DNA of 64,000 bases from Candidatus Marithrix sp. Canyon 246 (GCF_001723685.1 NZ_MCBX01000006.1:1-64000), one strand, 5' to 3'. Positions 39,746-49,248 are shown, counted from the first letter of the stretch. Numbers and translations: made by a program. Notes: generated from the sequence alone by a model not told the origin.

Positions 39746-40713
39746 TGAATATTCCACAATTATCGGTAGTAATAATAGGGCGCAATGAAGGGGAACGTTT
39801 AGAGCATTGTATTCGTTCTGTACAAGCTATAGATTATCCACAGTCTAACATAGAAACTATTTATGTAGATTCCAATTCTACTGATGGCAGTACAGAACGT
39901 GCAAAAGCATTAGGCGTACAACAAGTATTATCTGTAAAACCAGAACGCCCAACAGCAGCAATTGGGCGTAATGCTGGATGGCGTGCCGCTAGTGCGCCGC
40001 TAATTTTATTCTTAGATGGCGACACTATTTTAGATCCTGACTTTGTAAAAGTTGCTGTAGAAAGTTTTAATGACTCAAAAATTGCTATTGTTTCTGGGCA
40101 TGTACGTGAACGTTATCCACAAGCCTCAATCTATCAACAAGTCTTAAATTTAGATTGGATTGCTCAGGCAGGTATTTCAGAAACTTGTGGCGGTATTGCT
40201 TTAATGCGTCGTGATATATTAGAACAAGTGAATGGCTTTAATTCTGAATTAATTGCAGGAGAAGAACCTGAAATGTGTCAACGTATTCGTGCCAAAGGAT
40301 CTAAGATTCTTCATATCGATCAAGACATGGTATTGCATGATTTAGCAATGACACATTGGTCACAATATTGGCGACGTTCAGTGCGTACAGGGCACGCTTA
40401 TGCTGAAGTATCTAATTTACTAAAATCAAATTCAATTAATTTTTGGCAACGAGAATCACGTCAAAATTTTGTACGAGTTAGTTTTTTTATTAGTATTTTT
40501 ATACTTGGTTTTATTATGAACATATTATGGTTTAGCGGATTAGTTTTTCTAGCTCTGAGTCTGCGTAGTGGTTGGAAATCGCGTTGGAAATCAACTCGAT
40601 TAATGACTTTATTCTGGTATGGATTACACTCACAATTTCAACAAATACCGATTATGATAGGACAATTATCATACTATTATGGTAAAAAACAACAATTAAT
40701 AGAATATAAGTAG
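39745..40713 (+). CDS. Glycosyltransferase family 2
   Basis: 322 residues. The GT-A domain has LSVVIIGRNEGERLEHCIRS, the DSNSTDGSTERA region, FLDGDTILDPDF (the DxD motif) and later GEEPEMCQRIRAKG; one or two hydrophobic segments near the C-terminus (SFFISIFILGFIMNILWFSG) tether it to the membrane. It begins at TAATG overlapping the previous stop. With the Wza- and Wzz-like genes it forms an export/assembly set distinct from the locus at 488-23293. Confidence 0.85.
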   Translation: MNIPQLSVVIIGRNEGERLEHCIRSVQAIDYPQSNIETIYVDSNSTDGSTERAKALGVQQVLSVKPERPTAAIGRNAGWRAASAPLILFLDGDTILDPDFVKVAVESFNDSKIAIVSGHVRERYPQASIYQQVLNLDWIAQAGISETCGGIALMRRDILEQVNGFNSELIAGEEPEMCQRIRAKGSKILHIDQDMVLHDLAMTHWSQYWRRSVRTGHAYAEVSNLLKSNSINFWQRESRQNFVRVSFFISIFILGFIMNILWFSGLVFLALSLRSGWKSRWKSTRLMTLFWYGLHSQFQQIPIMIGQLSYYYGKKQQLIEYK

Positions 40714-40788
40714 GGTTGTTATTTTTCTCATTTTTTGTTAAAAGAAAGGGTTTAATTACATTTTTTTATCTAAAAAGAGCGAAACATA
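40714..40788 (+). promoter_or_regulatory. Upstream region of rpmB
   Basis: An AT-rich gap with TTGTTA near 40735 and a TACATT about 16-17 bases on, a plausible weak sigma-70 pair, followed by AAAGAGCG before the ATG. No other feature is visible. Confidence 0.3.
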
Positions 40789-41025
40789 ATGTCTAAAGTT
40801 TGTCAAATAACTGGTAAACGCCCTATGAGTGGTAATAACGTATCTCATGCCCATAATAAAACTAAGCGTCGCTTTTTACCTAATCTACATATACATCGTA
40901 TTTGGGTAGCAAGTGAAAATCGTTGGATTAAATTGCGTATCAGCCATAAAGGTTTACGTATTATTGATAAGCTCGGTATTGATAAAGTACTAGCTGATAT
41001 GCGTCAACGAGGCGTTAAAATATAA
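40789..41025 (+). CDS. rpmB: 50S ribosomal protein L28
   Basis: 78 residues starting [24 protein letters not shown] split at the usual zinc-free N-terminus, with [14 protein letters not shown] and the lysine-rich end. This is a full-length L28 (E. coli also 78). In most gammaproteobacteria rpmG (L33) follows directly; here a hairpin and then pcnB follow, so L33 is encoded elsewhere. Confidence 0.97.
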   Translation: MSKVCQITGKRPMSGNNVSHAHNKTKRRFLPNLHIHRIWVASENRWIKLRISHKGLRIIDKLGIDKVLADMRQRGVKI

Positions 41026-41033
41026 TCAAGGAA

Positions 41034-41056
41034 GTGAAAAGTGTATAACTTTTCAC
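41034..41056 (+). terminator. Hairpin after rpmB
   Basis: GTGAAAAGT (41034-41042) and ACTTTTCAC (41048-41056) form a perfect nine-base stem with a five-base loop. There is no long T run after it, so termination would be weak. It ends ten bases before the pcnB start and could also affect pcnB translation. Confidence 0.5.
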
Positions 41057-41065
41057 TATTCATTT

Positions 41066-42319
41066 GTGACTTTTATTAAGAACTTATTATCTTACCTTAG
41101 CTTGCCAGTACAACAATCTATAAATAACAAACCTGTTTATATTCCACGTGATAAACATATGTTATCACGTAAAAATATTAGTCCAGAGGCTTTACAAGTT
41201 CTTTATAAACTACATAAATCTGGCTATAAAGCACTTTTAGTAGGCGGGGGTGTACGTGATAGTTTATTAAAACGTACTCCTAAAGATTTTGATATTGTAA
41301 CTAATGCCCATCCTGAACAAGTAACAAGCTTGTTTCGTCGTTGTCGTTTAATTGGACGACGTTTTGTATTAGCCCATGTATATATAAGTAAAGAAATTAT
41401 TGAGGTAGCAACTTTTCGCGCATCTCATAAAAACAATAATGCTGGCATTATACAAGATGGACGTATTATTCGTGATAATGTATATGGAAAAACCGTAGAT
41501 GAAGATGCTGTGCGTCGAGATTTTACCATAAATGCTATTTATTATGATATAAGTAATCTTTCATTATTCGATTATGCTAATGGTATGGAAGATTTAAACA
41601 ATGGTGTAATACGTTTAATTGGTGATCCAATCCAACGCTATAAAGAAGATCCAGTACGAATGTTACGAGCAATACGATTTGTAGCAAAACTAGATTTTAC
41701 TATGGCACCAGAAACAGCGGCTCCAATAACAGATTTAGCGAATTTATTAAAAAATATTCCAGCGGCACGTTTATTTGAAGAAGTACAAAAGCTATTTCTA
41801 AGTGGACATGCAGTAAAATCCTTGCAACAAATGCGAGAATATAATTTATTTGCACAACTATTTCCATTAACCGAATCTTGCTTAAATGACCCAATAGCCG
41901 CTAGATTAATTCAAGAAGTATTAGAAAATACAGACGCAAGACAACAGAATAACCAAACTATAACAGCAGGTTTTTTATTTGCTGCTTTATTATGGCCGCC
42001 TTTATCAAATTTATTACCTAAAGAACAAGCTAAAGGTGTGAATCAACAAGAAGTATTATTTGAAGCAATTGAATATCTGTTAAAACAACAACAAAAACAT
42101 GTTGCTATACCAAGACGGATAGCCATATTAATGCAAGAAATTTGGTTATTGCAATTGCGCTTAACTCGACCACGTCGAGGTAAAAAGAAGAACTTTAAGC
42201 TTTTACAACATCCTCGCTTTCGAGCAGGTTATGACTTCTTAGTATTACGTGTTAAAGCCGGAGAGCAAGAAGTCGCCTCAGAAGCTGCTTGGTGGACGAA
42301 ATTTCAGCAGCGTAAATGA
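41066..42319 (+). CDS. pcnB: Poly(A) polymerase I
   Basis: Adds 3' A tails that promote RNA decay. It is 417 residues with the nucleotidyltransferase core LLVGGGVRDSLLKRTPKDFDIVT split over GGGVRD and the catalytic DFD, then RRDFTINAIYY and YKEDPVRMLRAIRF; the C-terminal basic part (PRRGKKKNFKLLQHPRFRAGYDFLV) is typical of PcnB and not of CCA-adding enzymes. The GTG at 41066 is chosen for agreement in length. The order pcnB-folK-panB is usual in gammaproteobacteria. Confidence 0.95.
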   Translation: MTFIKNLLSYLSLPVQQSINNKPVYIPRDKHMLSRKNISPEALQVLYKLHKSGYKALLVGGGVRDSLLKRTPKDFDIVTNAHPEQVTSLFRRCRLIGRRFVLAHVYISKEIIEVATFRASHKNNNAGIIQDGRIIRDNVYGKTVDEDAVRRDFTINAIYYDISNLSLFDYANGMEDLNNGVIRLIGDPIQRYKEDPVRMLRAIRFVAKLDFTMAPETAAPITDLANLLKNIPAARLFEEVQKLFLSGHAVKSLQQMREYNLFAQLFPLTESCLNDPIAARLIQEVLENTDARQQNNQTITAGFLFAALLWPPLSNLLPKEQAKGVNQQEVLFEAIEYLLKQQQKHVAIPRRIAILMQEIWLLQLRLTRPRRGKKKNFKLLQHPRFRAGYDFLVLRVKAGEQEVASEAAWWTKFQQRK

Positions 42320-42792
42320 ATAATAACCATAGTGCATATATAGGAATAGGTTCTAATCTGAATGAACCGATTCAACAAGTTGAACTAGCATTCATAGAAT
42401 TGCAAAATTTAACTAATAGTAGTTTAGTTAAACGGTCAACATTATATCGTAGCTTCCCATTAGGATCAGCTAATCAACCCAATTACATTAATGCAGTTGC
42501 ACGATTAAGCACCGATTTATCAGCAATAGAATTACTAGATAAATTACAAGCCATTGAAAATAAACAAGGTCGTGTGCGTACTGAAAAATGGGGAGCTAGA
42601 ACTTTAGATTTAGACATCTTATTATATGATAATCAACAAATAGAAACAGCAAGACTATCTATACCACATTCCGGTATATATGAACGAGCGTTTGTCTTGT
42701 ATCCACTCTATGAATGCGTACCTGATTTAGTATTACCAAATGGACAAAAGATTTATGAATTGCTTAAACAATTTACGTCAACTAAAAGCTAA
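42316..42792 (+). CDS. folK: 2-amino-4-hydroxy-6-hydroxymethyldihydropteridine pyrophosphokinase
   Basis: Folate synthesis enzyme transferring pyrophosphate to hydroxymethyl-dihydropterin. The 158-residue protein has the start AYIGIGSNLNEP, NYINAVARL, and the signature KWGARTLDLDILLYD followed by IPHSGIYERAFVL. The ATGA overlap with pcnB and the overlap with panB show a compact operon. Confidence 0.95.
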   Translation: MNNNHSAYIGIGSNLNEPIQQVELAFIELQNLTNSSLVKRSTLYRSFPLGSANQPNYINAVARLSTDLSAIELLDKLQAIENKQGRVRTEKWGARTLDLDILLYDNQQIETARLSIPHSGIYERAFVLYPLYECVPDLVLPNGQKIYELLKQFTSTKS

Positions 42793-43546
42793 AGGCGAAA
42801 AAATAACTTGTTTAACTGCTTATGATGCCAGTTTTGCTCAACTACTAGATAATGCTGGTATTGACATAATATTAGTTGGTGACTCATTAGGCATGGTAAT
42901 TCAGGGTAATGAAACTACTTTGCCAGTTACTGTGGATGATATGATTTATCATTCTCAACAAGTTCATCGTGGTTTAAAACGCGCATTATTAATGGTTGAT
43001 ATGCCATTTATGAGTTATACTAACCCAAAAATGGCTCTTGAAACAGCAGCTCGCTTAATGCGTGAAGCTAATGCTCAAGTAGTTAAACTTGAAGGCGGAG
43101 TTTGGTTGGTAGATACCATAAAACAATTAGCAACTTATGGTATTCCAGTATGCGCCCATTTAGGTTTGACTCCACAATTTATACATAAATTAAGTGGTTA
43201 TAGAATACAAGGTCGTAGTGAGATAGAAGCAGAACGTATATATGAAGACGCTTTAGCATTACAAGCGGCTGGAGCCGAATTACTATTACTAGAATGTGTT
43301 CCAAGTAAATTAGCAGAAAAGATAACTGCAAACTTAGAAATACCAGTAATAGGCATAGGAGCTGGCTCCACATGTGATGCACAAGTGTTAGTATTATATG
43401 ATATTTTAGGAATTACACCGGGAAAAGCACCATCATTTTCTAAAAATTTTTTAGCAGAAAATGGATCCATATCTGCCGCTATTACAGCATTTATTGAAGC
43501 AGTAAAAAATGGTACATTTCCCGGAACTGAACATAGTTTTAAATAA
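42755..43546 (+). CDS. panB: 3-methyl-2-oxobutanoate hydroxymethyltransferase
   Basis: Ketopantoate-forming enzyme of pantothenate synthesis. From ATG 42755 it has 263 residues (E. coli 264); the ATG at 42740 would add five. Motifs: CLTAYDASFAQLLDNAGI, LVGDSLGMVIQGNETTLPVT, VKLEGGVWL, PVCAHLGLTPQ and IPVIGIGAG. It starts within folK. panC, the usual partner, does not follow; the P1-peptidase gene does. Confidence 0.95.
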   Translation: MNCLNNLRQLKAKGEKITCLTAYDASFAQLLDNAGIDIILVGDSLGMVIQGNETTLPVTVDDMIYHSQQVHRGLKRALLMVDMPFMSYTNPKMALETAARLMREANAQVVKLEGGVWLVDTIKQLATYGIPVCAHLGLTPQFIHKLSGYRIQGRSEIEAERIYEDALALQAAGAELLLLECVPSKLAEKITANLEIPVIGIGAGSTCDAQVLVLYDILGITPGKAPSFSKNFLAENGSISAAITAFIEAVKNGTFPGTEHSFK

Positions 43547-43552
43547 TCATAA

Positions 43553-44509
43553 ATGAGCAATGCCACAATAACAGATATACCCGGAATTCGCGTTGGTCAT
43601 TTTACTCAACATGAATATGCAACAGGTTGTACTGTAATTCTCTGTGATAATGCAGCAAGTTGTGCTGTCGATATCCAAGGAGACGCACCGGGTACAAGAG
43701 AAACAGATTTACTTACACCTAATAGTTTAGTAGATAAAGTTAATGCAATATTATTAACAGGCGGTAGCGCATTTGGTTTAGCTGCCGCTGATGGTGTAAT
43801 GAAATACTGTCAAGAAAAAGGCTATGGATTTACAATGGGTCATAAAAAAATACCCATTGTACCATCAGCAGTAATCTATGATTTTAACCTTGGTTCACAA
43901 CATTATGCACCAACAGCACAAGATGGTTATCAAGCCTGCTTAAATGCGACAACTGAAGAAATTGAAACAGGTAATGTTGGAGCAGGCACTGGTGCTTTAG
44001 TTGGAAAAGTATGTGGAATTGAACAATCCATGCGTGGTGGATTAGGAGTAGCAGGAATTAAATTTCCGAGTGGATTAATTATCAGTGTTCTAGTTGTTGT
44101 CAATACATTTGGAGACGTGAGAAATTCTCAAAACGGCATTATAGCTGGTGCTAGAAAGATGGATAATAGCTTTATAGACGCTACCAAATACCTGATGGAT
44201 GAAAAGAACACCGCCATCAACAATGGTTCCAATACACTAATTGGTGTTGTAGCAACCAATGCAAAACTAAATAACCATGATCTCCAAAAAATGGCAAAAC
44301 GGGCACAAATTGGTGTAACACAAATTATAACACCAGCTCACACCAAATATGATGGCGACACCTTTTTTGCTTTAGCAACTGGTGAAATTGAAACAGATAT
44401 GACTTTAGTAAGTGTTACCGTAACAGAATTAGTAAAAAAAGCTTGTTTTGAAGCCATATTAAAATCAGTTGGTAGAGAAGGAATACCAGCTTATTCAGAA
44501 TTAATATGA
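43553..44509 (+). CDS. P1-family (DmpA/NylC-like) Ntn-type aminopeptidase
   Basis: 318 residues of the family of self-cleaving peptidases that includes DmpA, beta-aminopeptidases and NylC. Motifs: ITDIPGIRVGHFTQ at the start, LLTGGSAFGLAAADGVMKY, GNVGAGTGALVGK, and GVVATNAKL, where cleavage before the Ser/Thr is expected to create the nucleophile. The substrate class is small N-terminal or beta-linked peptides. It overlaps the ATP-grasp gene by four bases, so the two proteins are made together. Confidence 0.85.
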   Translation: MSNATITDIPGIRVGHFTQHEYATGCTVILCDNAASCAVDIQGDAPGTRETDLLTPNSLVDKVNAILLTGGSAFGLAAADGVMKYCQEKGYGFTMGHKKIPIVPSAVIYDFNLGSQHYAPTAQDGYQACLNATTEEIETGNVGAGTGALVGKVCGIEQSMRGGLGVAGIKFPSGLIISVLVVVNTFGDVRNSQNGIIAGARKMDNSFIDATKYLMDEKNTAINNGSNTLIGVVATNAKLNNHDLQKMAKRAQIGVTQIITPAHTKYDGDTFFALATGEIETDMTLVSVTVTELVKKACFEAILKSVGREGIPAYSELI

Positions 44510-45621
44510 CCAATCTGTTTATACACACAATTCATCTAAAAACTGGAAATCACTTAAAACTTCAGCAATACCCAGAACGAGCATTACTGCTCGCTGAAGA
44601 ACAAGATATTATAATTCTCAACAATTACCCCGATACCGATTATCTTAATTACTTACTAAGCATTGGTATTGGAACCAGCAACATACTTATACCTAATGTC
44701 AAAGGCAATCAGTCATTATCAGAAAAAATACTTAAAGATCAACAACTATTAAAGTATTTGAACAAGCAAAAGCCACTAATATTACAACCTTATATTAGCA
44801 CTGCCGCAGAAGCCAAAATAGCCAAACTGATAAACGCCACTTTGAATGCTGCCCCTCCAGATTTAACAGAACAAATCAACAACAAACACTATTTACTATC
44901 CATATCACCAACACTGAAATATAAAACAGCTAATTCAGCCACAGTGATAGCAATTGCCAAACAACAAATAAAAAAACACCAACAAATAGTAATTAGCGGC
45001 GTTCAAAGCTATGGAGGAATAGAAATATCGCCAATAAACAATACAAATGACCTGATAAAATTTGAAAACAGAAACGAACAATACCTAATAACAAAAAAAT
45101 ATAAAACCTCAAACTCACCAAACATTCAATACCAGATTAACCCAAACCAGATACAAGAACTAGGCATAACAGATCAAATACTAGACGACAAACTAAAATA
45201 CCAAGGCAACATATATCCCTCAAAAAGCCAACAACTAAAAAAAATCAGACAAGACTCATATAATCTCTGCCAAAAATTACAAGCGGCAGGATATAGAGGA
45301 ATACTAGGAATAGACTTTATAGAAACAATAGACAATGAACTATTCATAGTTGACATAAATGCACGAACCAACACTTCATCTTTTGGCTTATATGTACTAA
45401 AAAAACTATTCCCTAACTCATATCAACACAAATATCTAAAAATAATACCTAATATTAATATTGGTAAAGCAATGACATTTAAAGAATTAACAGGAACAAT
45501 TGGACCACTTTTTAATAAAGAAACTGGGCGAGGTATGATTCCGTATAATGTGGGAGGATTGAAATGGGGAGAATATAGTGGTATTTTGATTACGGATTTT
45601 GAACATGATTTAAAGGATTAA
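44506..45621 (+). CDS. ATP-grasp ligase-like protein
   Basis: 371 residues. The C-terminal half has the ATP-grasp end GYRGILGIDFIETIDNELFI, then FIVDINARTNTSSF with the metal-binding Asp/Asn, and the middle has a lysine-rich loop region. The N-terminal part is diverged, so the exact subfamily is not recognised. Such enzymes join a carboxylate to an amine with ATP. Overlap with a P1-family peptidase suggests that both act on the same small peptide or amide. Codon use becomes more A-rich in the middle third than in neighbouring genes. Confidence 0.6.
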   Translation: MTNLFIHTIHLKTGNHLKLQQYPERALLLAEEQDIIILNNYPDTDYLNYLLSIGIGTSNILIPNVKGNQSLSEKILKDQQLLKYLNKQKPLILQPYISTAAEAKIAKLINATLNAAPPDLTEQINNKHYLLSISPTLKYKTANSATVIAIAKQQIKKHQQIVISGVQSYGGIEISPINNTNDLIKFENRNEQYLITKKYKTSNSPNIQYQINPNQIQELGITDQILDDKLKYQGNIYPSKSQQLKKIRQDSYNLCQKLQAAGYRGILGIDFIETIDNELFIVDINARTNTSSFGLYVLKKLFPNSYQHKYLKIIPNINIGKAMTFKELTGTIGPLFNKETGRGMIPYNVGGLKWGEYSGILITDFEHDLKD

Positions 45622-45667
45622 AGGATTAACATGATTGTAAATTAGCTTTTTCTAATTTATGTTTATA

Positions 45668-45759
45668 TGTTAGTACAACTAATTATGAAATAAACGAATT
45701 GATAAGCTGGTCAAACTATATGTTTTAATTAGTTTAATTCTCAATTAGTTGTACTAACA
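45668..45759. mobile_element. MITE-like element with 17-base terminal inverted repeats
   Basis: The ends TGTTAGTACAACTAATT and AATTAGTTGTACTAACA are perfect inverted repeats and the 58-base interior is AT-rich and non-coding. A diverged copy seems to lie at about 49470-49556, sharing AAATAAACGAA near one end and GTTGTACTAACAA at the other. Confidence 0.55.
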
Positions 45760-45821
45760 AAAAAGGATAGTGCCACAAATTTTATATGATTAGACAATTT
45801 ATTCGCAACTAATAACTACCC

Positions 45822-45960
45822 TTACTTCTTCACCAACTCAATTATCTCCTGAAGATAAGCAATTTCCTTATCCTTTTGCTCAATAATGAAATTAGCTTTT
45901 TCTAATTCGTGTTGGCATCTTGTTTGATCAATAGTATTATGGAAAGATTGTTCATTATGA
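45822..45960 (-). pseudogene. C-terminal relic of an XRE-family regulator
   Basis: The minus strand reads continuously into a TAA at the left end, with the coiled-coil tail HELEKANFIIEQKDKEIAYL and EIIELVKK, clearly the same as the C-terminus of the regulator at 48816-49223 (HELEKANLIIEQ..., IIELLKKQG). The DNA-binding part is gone. Confidence 0.7.
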
Positions 45961-46104
45961 AATGATGAAGTAAAATTAATACTAGCAGTGGCTGTTTTCT
46001 TTATGAATTATCGTTTATATTATGCGGTAATGCAAATTTATATATGTAATTAAATTTTATACTGTAATAATTATTAACAATTTTATATATTTGAGGAAAT
46101 AACC

Positions 46105-48314
46105 ATGAAATTTTTTCTTCGCCCAAAAGAAAGAAACGTCTAGTTTCTTGGGTAAAATATTCAATTAGTGCTATTGCACTTATTATTATTTCAAACAATA
46201 TCCATGCTCAAGCTGATGTGGCTTCTATTGACTTTACAACTAAAACAGCATATCTACCTGCTGTTAAGGTGCAAACACTTGGAACCTTCAATCTCAAACT
46301 TGATTTATTGAACGAAGCTCCAATAGAATTTGTTATTAAGGAAGTGACTCCAGCACCAAACGCCACTAATCCTTTAGCTACATTCAATTTTCGCACTGGC
46401 ATTCTGCATATTCCTTTTGTAAAAGTAATTGTTGACAAGAATACTGGTGCAGAAGATTATTAGGAGTCAGAAGCAGACATGAATGTTGTTGTTGATTCTC
46501 AAACATTTCCACCTATCGACTCTGAAGTAGGACATATCTTAGAAGTTTCCTTTAGTCAAGACAGTAAATTTCTGAACCTTGGATTACAATATGGTATTGT
46601 TTTGCCTTGGAAAATTGCCGCCTATACTGATGGAAATACCATCAAAGTGATTGCTGGTGTTCCACAAGCTTTGCTACGTAGTTATTTTAAAGATGATAAA
46701 AATATCAAACAACTACTCAGTCTAGCTAGTCAGTATCAAAGCAAAATTGAAAAAGTAGTGGCATCAGCCTTACAATCTTTAAACTTCAAAACTAATATTA
46801 ATAGCATTATAAAAAACACCCAACTGGGTGAAAGTGAAATTACAGCAATTGAAACTGCGCATGGAAATAAACTAACACACGATTTTGCCACTCCTTCAAT
46901 TACGATAACAGATAATTCTATTGATGCAAAAACTGTTATTAATGCTATAACAAAAGCATTTTTAGCTGATCAAAATGGAGATCATGCCATATTGCCGAAT
47001 GCTGTCAATAATTATCTTACAGGATCAATGAGTTTTGAAGATTTTTTTAAACTTATTGAACAGGGAAAAGATATTTGGGCTAAAGGTGACGCATTTCAGA
47101 ATTGGAACTTATTGAGAACAATGGAATTTTATGATGAAAAAGGCAGCACCTATCAGAGAATCGAAGTTTCTCAACAATTCTATGCGAGTATGGGATTGGG
47201 TTTTGGACTGCATCACATGCCAGCACTGCCTTGTTCTATTGGCGTGTGGAAAGATTCAACAGGTGTACACATAAACCTAACTAATCCGCGTTTTTTATTA
47301 GATAAAGTATATGCTATTACCCGGGGTTCTAATTGGATTGATGTTTATGATGTTCGCTTGACAAAATATTTGTATAATATTCCTCTTCAGCATGGTCCAC
47401 GTTCAGCCGAAGCCTACAATACTGCTTTGGGGCTTATATTGGTCACTGGTTCAGATAAAGCAATGGCTAGTCTGATTGATCCAAAAACAGATACTGTGGT
47501 AGCAGTTGCTGGTAACGACACTAAAACTAATCCAAAGGATTATGGCGGCTCGCTTTCTTCTGGTCATCCTTTCTGGTTGACTGAACGCCTGTTTGTCATC
47601 ATTGACAGAGCCAACAGAAAAATTCAGATGTACCGCCTCAATGGGCAGATGGGCAACTGGCAAACTGAACTAGTGAATGAAGTAACCACACCAACATCAG
47701 TTCACTACATTATTCCTCGTGATAATAATACTTCTAACACATACTACGCTATTGCAGAAGGCAGTGTAGAACAGCCACCCTTGCTGCTGGAACTCCAACT
47801 AAACAATGAAAAACTATTGTTGAATCAGCAAGTAGCAATCAAGACAATGGGAATTACCGGAAAAGGCTCTCATCATGGAGACTTTCATCCTGATGGAAAA
47901 CACATCTACATTGGTACTGATGAAGGACATTGTTTTGTGGTTAATCGGGACAACATGAAAGTGGTGACAGTGATAGAAACTGGCAAAGGACATGGTCATA
48001 CCACTTTTGTGCCTAAAAGAAATATTGCCATTAGCATAAACCATAAAGATACTTATATAAGTATCATAGACACAACAAAGCATAGTAAAATCACTGACAT
48101 TACAGTAAGCGGCAAGCAACAGAATAATCAAAAGTTGCAATCGCACACCTACTACCTAAGTCCAGATAATAGATACTATTATGCTTTTGCAAGTGATAAC
48201 GGCATTTTTTATGAATTAGATCTTGAAAAACTAAAAATAACACAAACTATTAAAACAGGAGGCACACCAATACAAGGAGTGTTTATTGATCGCTCTGAAT
48301 GGATGGGTCACTAA
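46105..48314 (+). pseudogene. Secreted DUF302-like/beta-propeller protein, broken by a frameshift and an amber codon
   Basis: Three pieces belong together. ATG 46105 starts a signal peptide that goes out of frame at the T6 or A runs near 46109-46138; in the restored frame it reads RLVSWVKYSISAIALIIIS...NIHAQA. The next part (46218-46463) has two units ending TAYLPAVKV and GILHIPFVKV. A TAG at 46461 then separates it, in the same frame, from a 611-residue frame (46479-48314). That frame has a DUF302-like start (LNLGLQYGIVLPWKIAAYTD) and a beta-propeller with SHHGDFHPDGKHIYIG and GKGHGHTTFVP. AGGAG just after the TAG could allow reinitiation at ATG 46479, so the large part may still be made, but without a signal peptide. 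Confidence 0.6.
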
Positions 48315-48337
48315 CTTTATCTTTTAGGAAAAAACTT

Positions 48338-48775
48338 ATGAAAAAACTACTTATCAACATTTTGTTAATGTTCTCTATTGCCTCTTTAAGCCCTATGGTT
48401 TTAGCAGGACCTTTGGATGGTAAAAAACTGGTTATGATTATCAAATCAGCTGACTCTAGTGAAGCAGGTATGGGTTTATCTCTAGCATATAGCGCGGTTA
48501 AAAAGGGCGCACAAGTCACAGTAGTTCTGGGAGCTAATGCTGCTTTATATCCAGCTAAAAAGGGAGCGCAGCGAATTTTTGCAGCCAAAAATAAAATTCC
48601 ACGTGACATGCTCAAAGACATTATTACCAAAGGAGGCACTGTTTACCTTTGTGGATTGTGCGCCAAATGGCAAAAATTACAACAAAGTGACTTGATTGAT
48701 GGAGTTGAAATAGTGACATCCATCAAAATATGGAACAAACTTTATGAAGATGGTGCTAAAAGCTTGACATTCTAA
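48338..48775 (+). CDS. Periplasmic DsrE-family protein
   Basis: 145 residues from ATG 48338, which has TAGGAAAA as ribosome-binding site and begins a clear signal peptide (MKKLLINILLMFSIASLSP, cleavage after LAG). An upstream start at 48299 lies inside the previous gene and would bury the signal. The mature part has the DsrE/F fold (KLVMIIKSADSSEAGMGLSL, KGAQVTVVLGANAALY) and LCGLCAKW with a CxxC pair near the conserved Cys position. DsrE proteins carry sulfur; an exported one linked to a propeller is unusual. It follows the broken gene by 23 bases. Confidence 0.75.
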   Translation: MKKLLINILLMFSIASLSPMVLAGPLDGKKLVMIIKSADSSEAGMGLSLAYSAVKKGAQVTVVLGANAALYPAKKGAQRIFAAKNKIPRDMLKDIITKGGTVYLCGLCAKWQKLQQSDLIDGVEIVTSIKIWNKLYEDGAKSLTF

Positions 48776-48776
48776 C

Positions 48777-48808
48777 GTAGGTTGGGCTGACGAAAGGAAG
48801 CCCAACAT
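48777..48808. terminator. GTTGGGCT hairpin
   Basis: GTTGGGCT (48781-48788) and AGCCCAAC (48799-48806) form an eight-base stem after the DsrE gene and before the converging regulator gene. This form (TAGGTTGGGCTGACG) is also known as a dispersed repeat in many bacteria. It can stop transcription from both sides, though T runs are short. Confidence 0.55.
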
Positions 48809-48815
48809 TTGGGTG

Positions 48816-49223
48816 CTATCCTTGCTTCTTTAGCAACTCAATTATATCCTTAAGATAAGCATTTTCCTTATCTTTTTGTTCAATCATTAACTTATTTTGT
48901 TCAATAATTAAATTAGCTTTTTCTAATTCATGTTGGCATTTTCTTTGGTCAATTGCATTATAGTGAGATTGCTGATAAAAAATAGAATCAGGCTGAAAAT
49001 TTTCTATAAAATTAAACACATTTTTATCATTTAAGCCCACCAATTTTTCCAACTCCACACCAAAAATTTCTGAAATTTTCTTTAATCGAGAAAGATTAAT
49101 ATCCACCTTACCCTGCTCAATCTTAGCATAGCCATTAAGACTCATCTCTAATTTTTCCGCCATTTGTTCTTGAGAAAAACTTTTGAATTGACGAATAAAT
49201 TTAATATTTTCATGCACCTCCAT
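48816..49223 (-). CDS. XRE-family transcriptional regulator with coiled-coil tail
   Basis: 135 residues from the ATG at 49223, which has GAGGATAT upstream; the frame extends further but without conserved sequence. Residues 3-60 form the Cro/CI helix-turn-helix (KFIRQFKSFSQEQMAEKLEM, then LNGYAKIEQGKVDINLSRLK), and the last 40 residues are a coiled coil (HELEKANLIIEQNKLMIEQK). The region upstream on the same strand encodes a HicB-like C-terminal scrap, so it may once have been part of a toxin-antitoxin operon. Confidence 0.8.
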   Translation of the reverse strand: MEVHENIKFIRQFKSFSQEQMAEKLEMSLNGYAKIEQGKVDINLSRLKKISEIFGVELEKLVGLNDKNVFNFIENFQPDSIFYQQSHYNAIDQRKCQHELEKANLIIEQNKLMIEQKDKENAYLKDIIELLKKQG

Positions 49224-49248
49224 AAATATATCCTCACAGTTGGTAAAA

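Larger units (their letters stand above)
45622..46104. other. Repeat- and relic-filled gap
   Basis: Contains an element with perfect 17-base terminal inverted repeats (TGTTAGTACAACTAATT 45668-45684, complement 45743-45759), and on the minus strand at 45822-45960 an open relic coding ...TRCQHELEKANFIIEQKDKE... that matches the C-terminus of the XRE regulator at 48816. A shorter relic of the same tail lies at 45636-45660. From 45970 to 46104 it is very AT-rich with TTGAGGAA before the next ATG. Confidence 0.65.

Noticed and set aside
43198-43566. 122-codon minus-strand frame over panB
   Set aside because: Overlaps the strongly conserved panB end on the other strand and has no recognisable product.
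46461-46463. In-frame TAG read as pyrrolysine or another recoded amino acid
   Set aside because: No sign of such a system in the window, and the gene is also frameshifted upstream; decay with possible restart is simpler.
47814-48146. 110-codon minus-strand frame in the propeller gene
   Set aside because: His/Cys-rich product mirrors the propeller codons; the plus-strand frame carries the recognised motifs.
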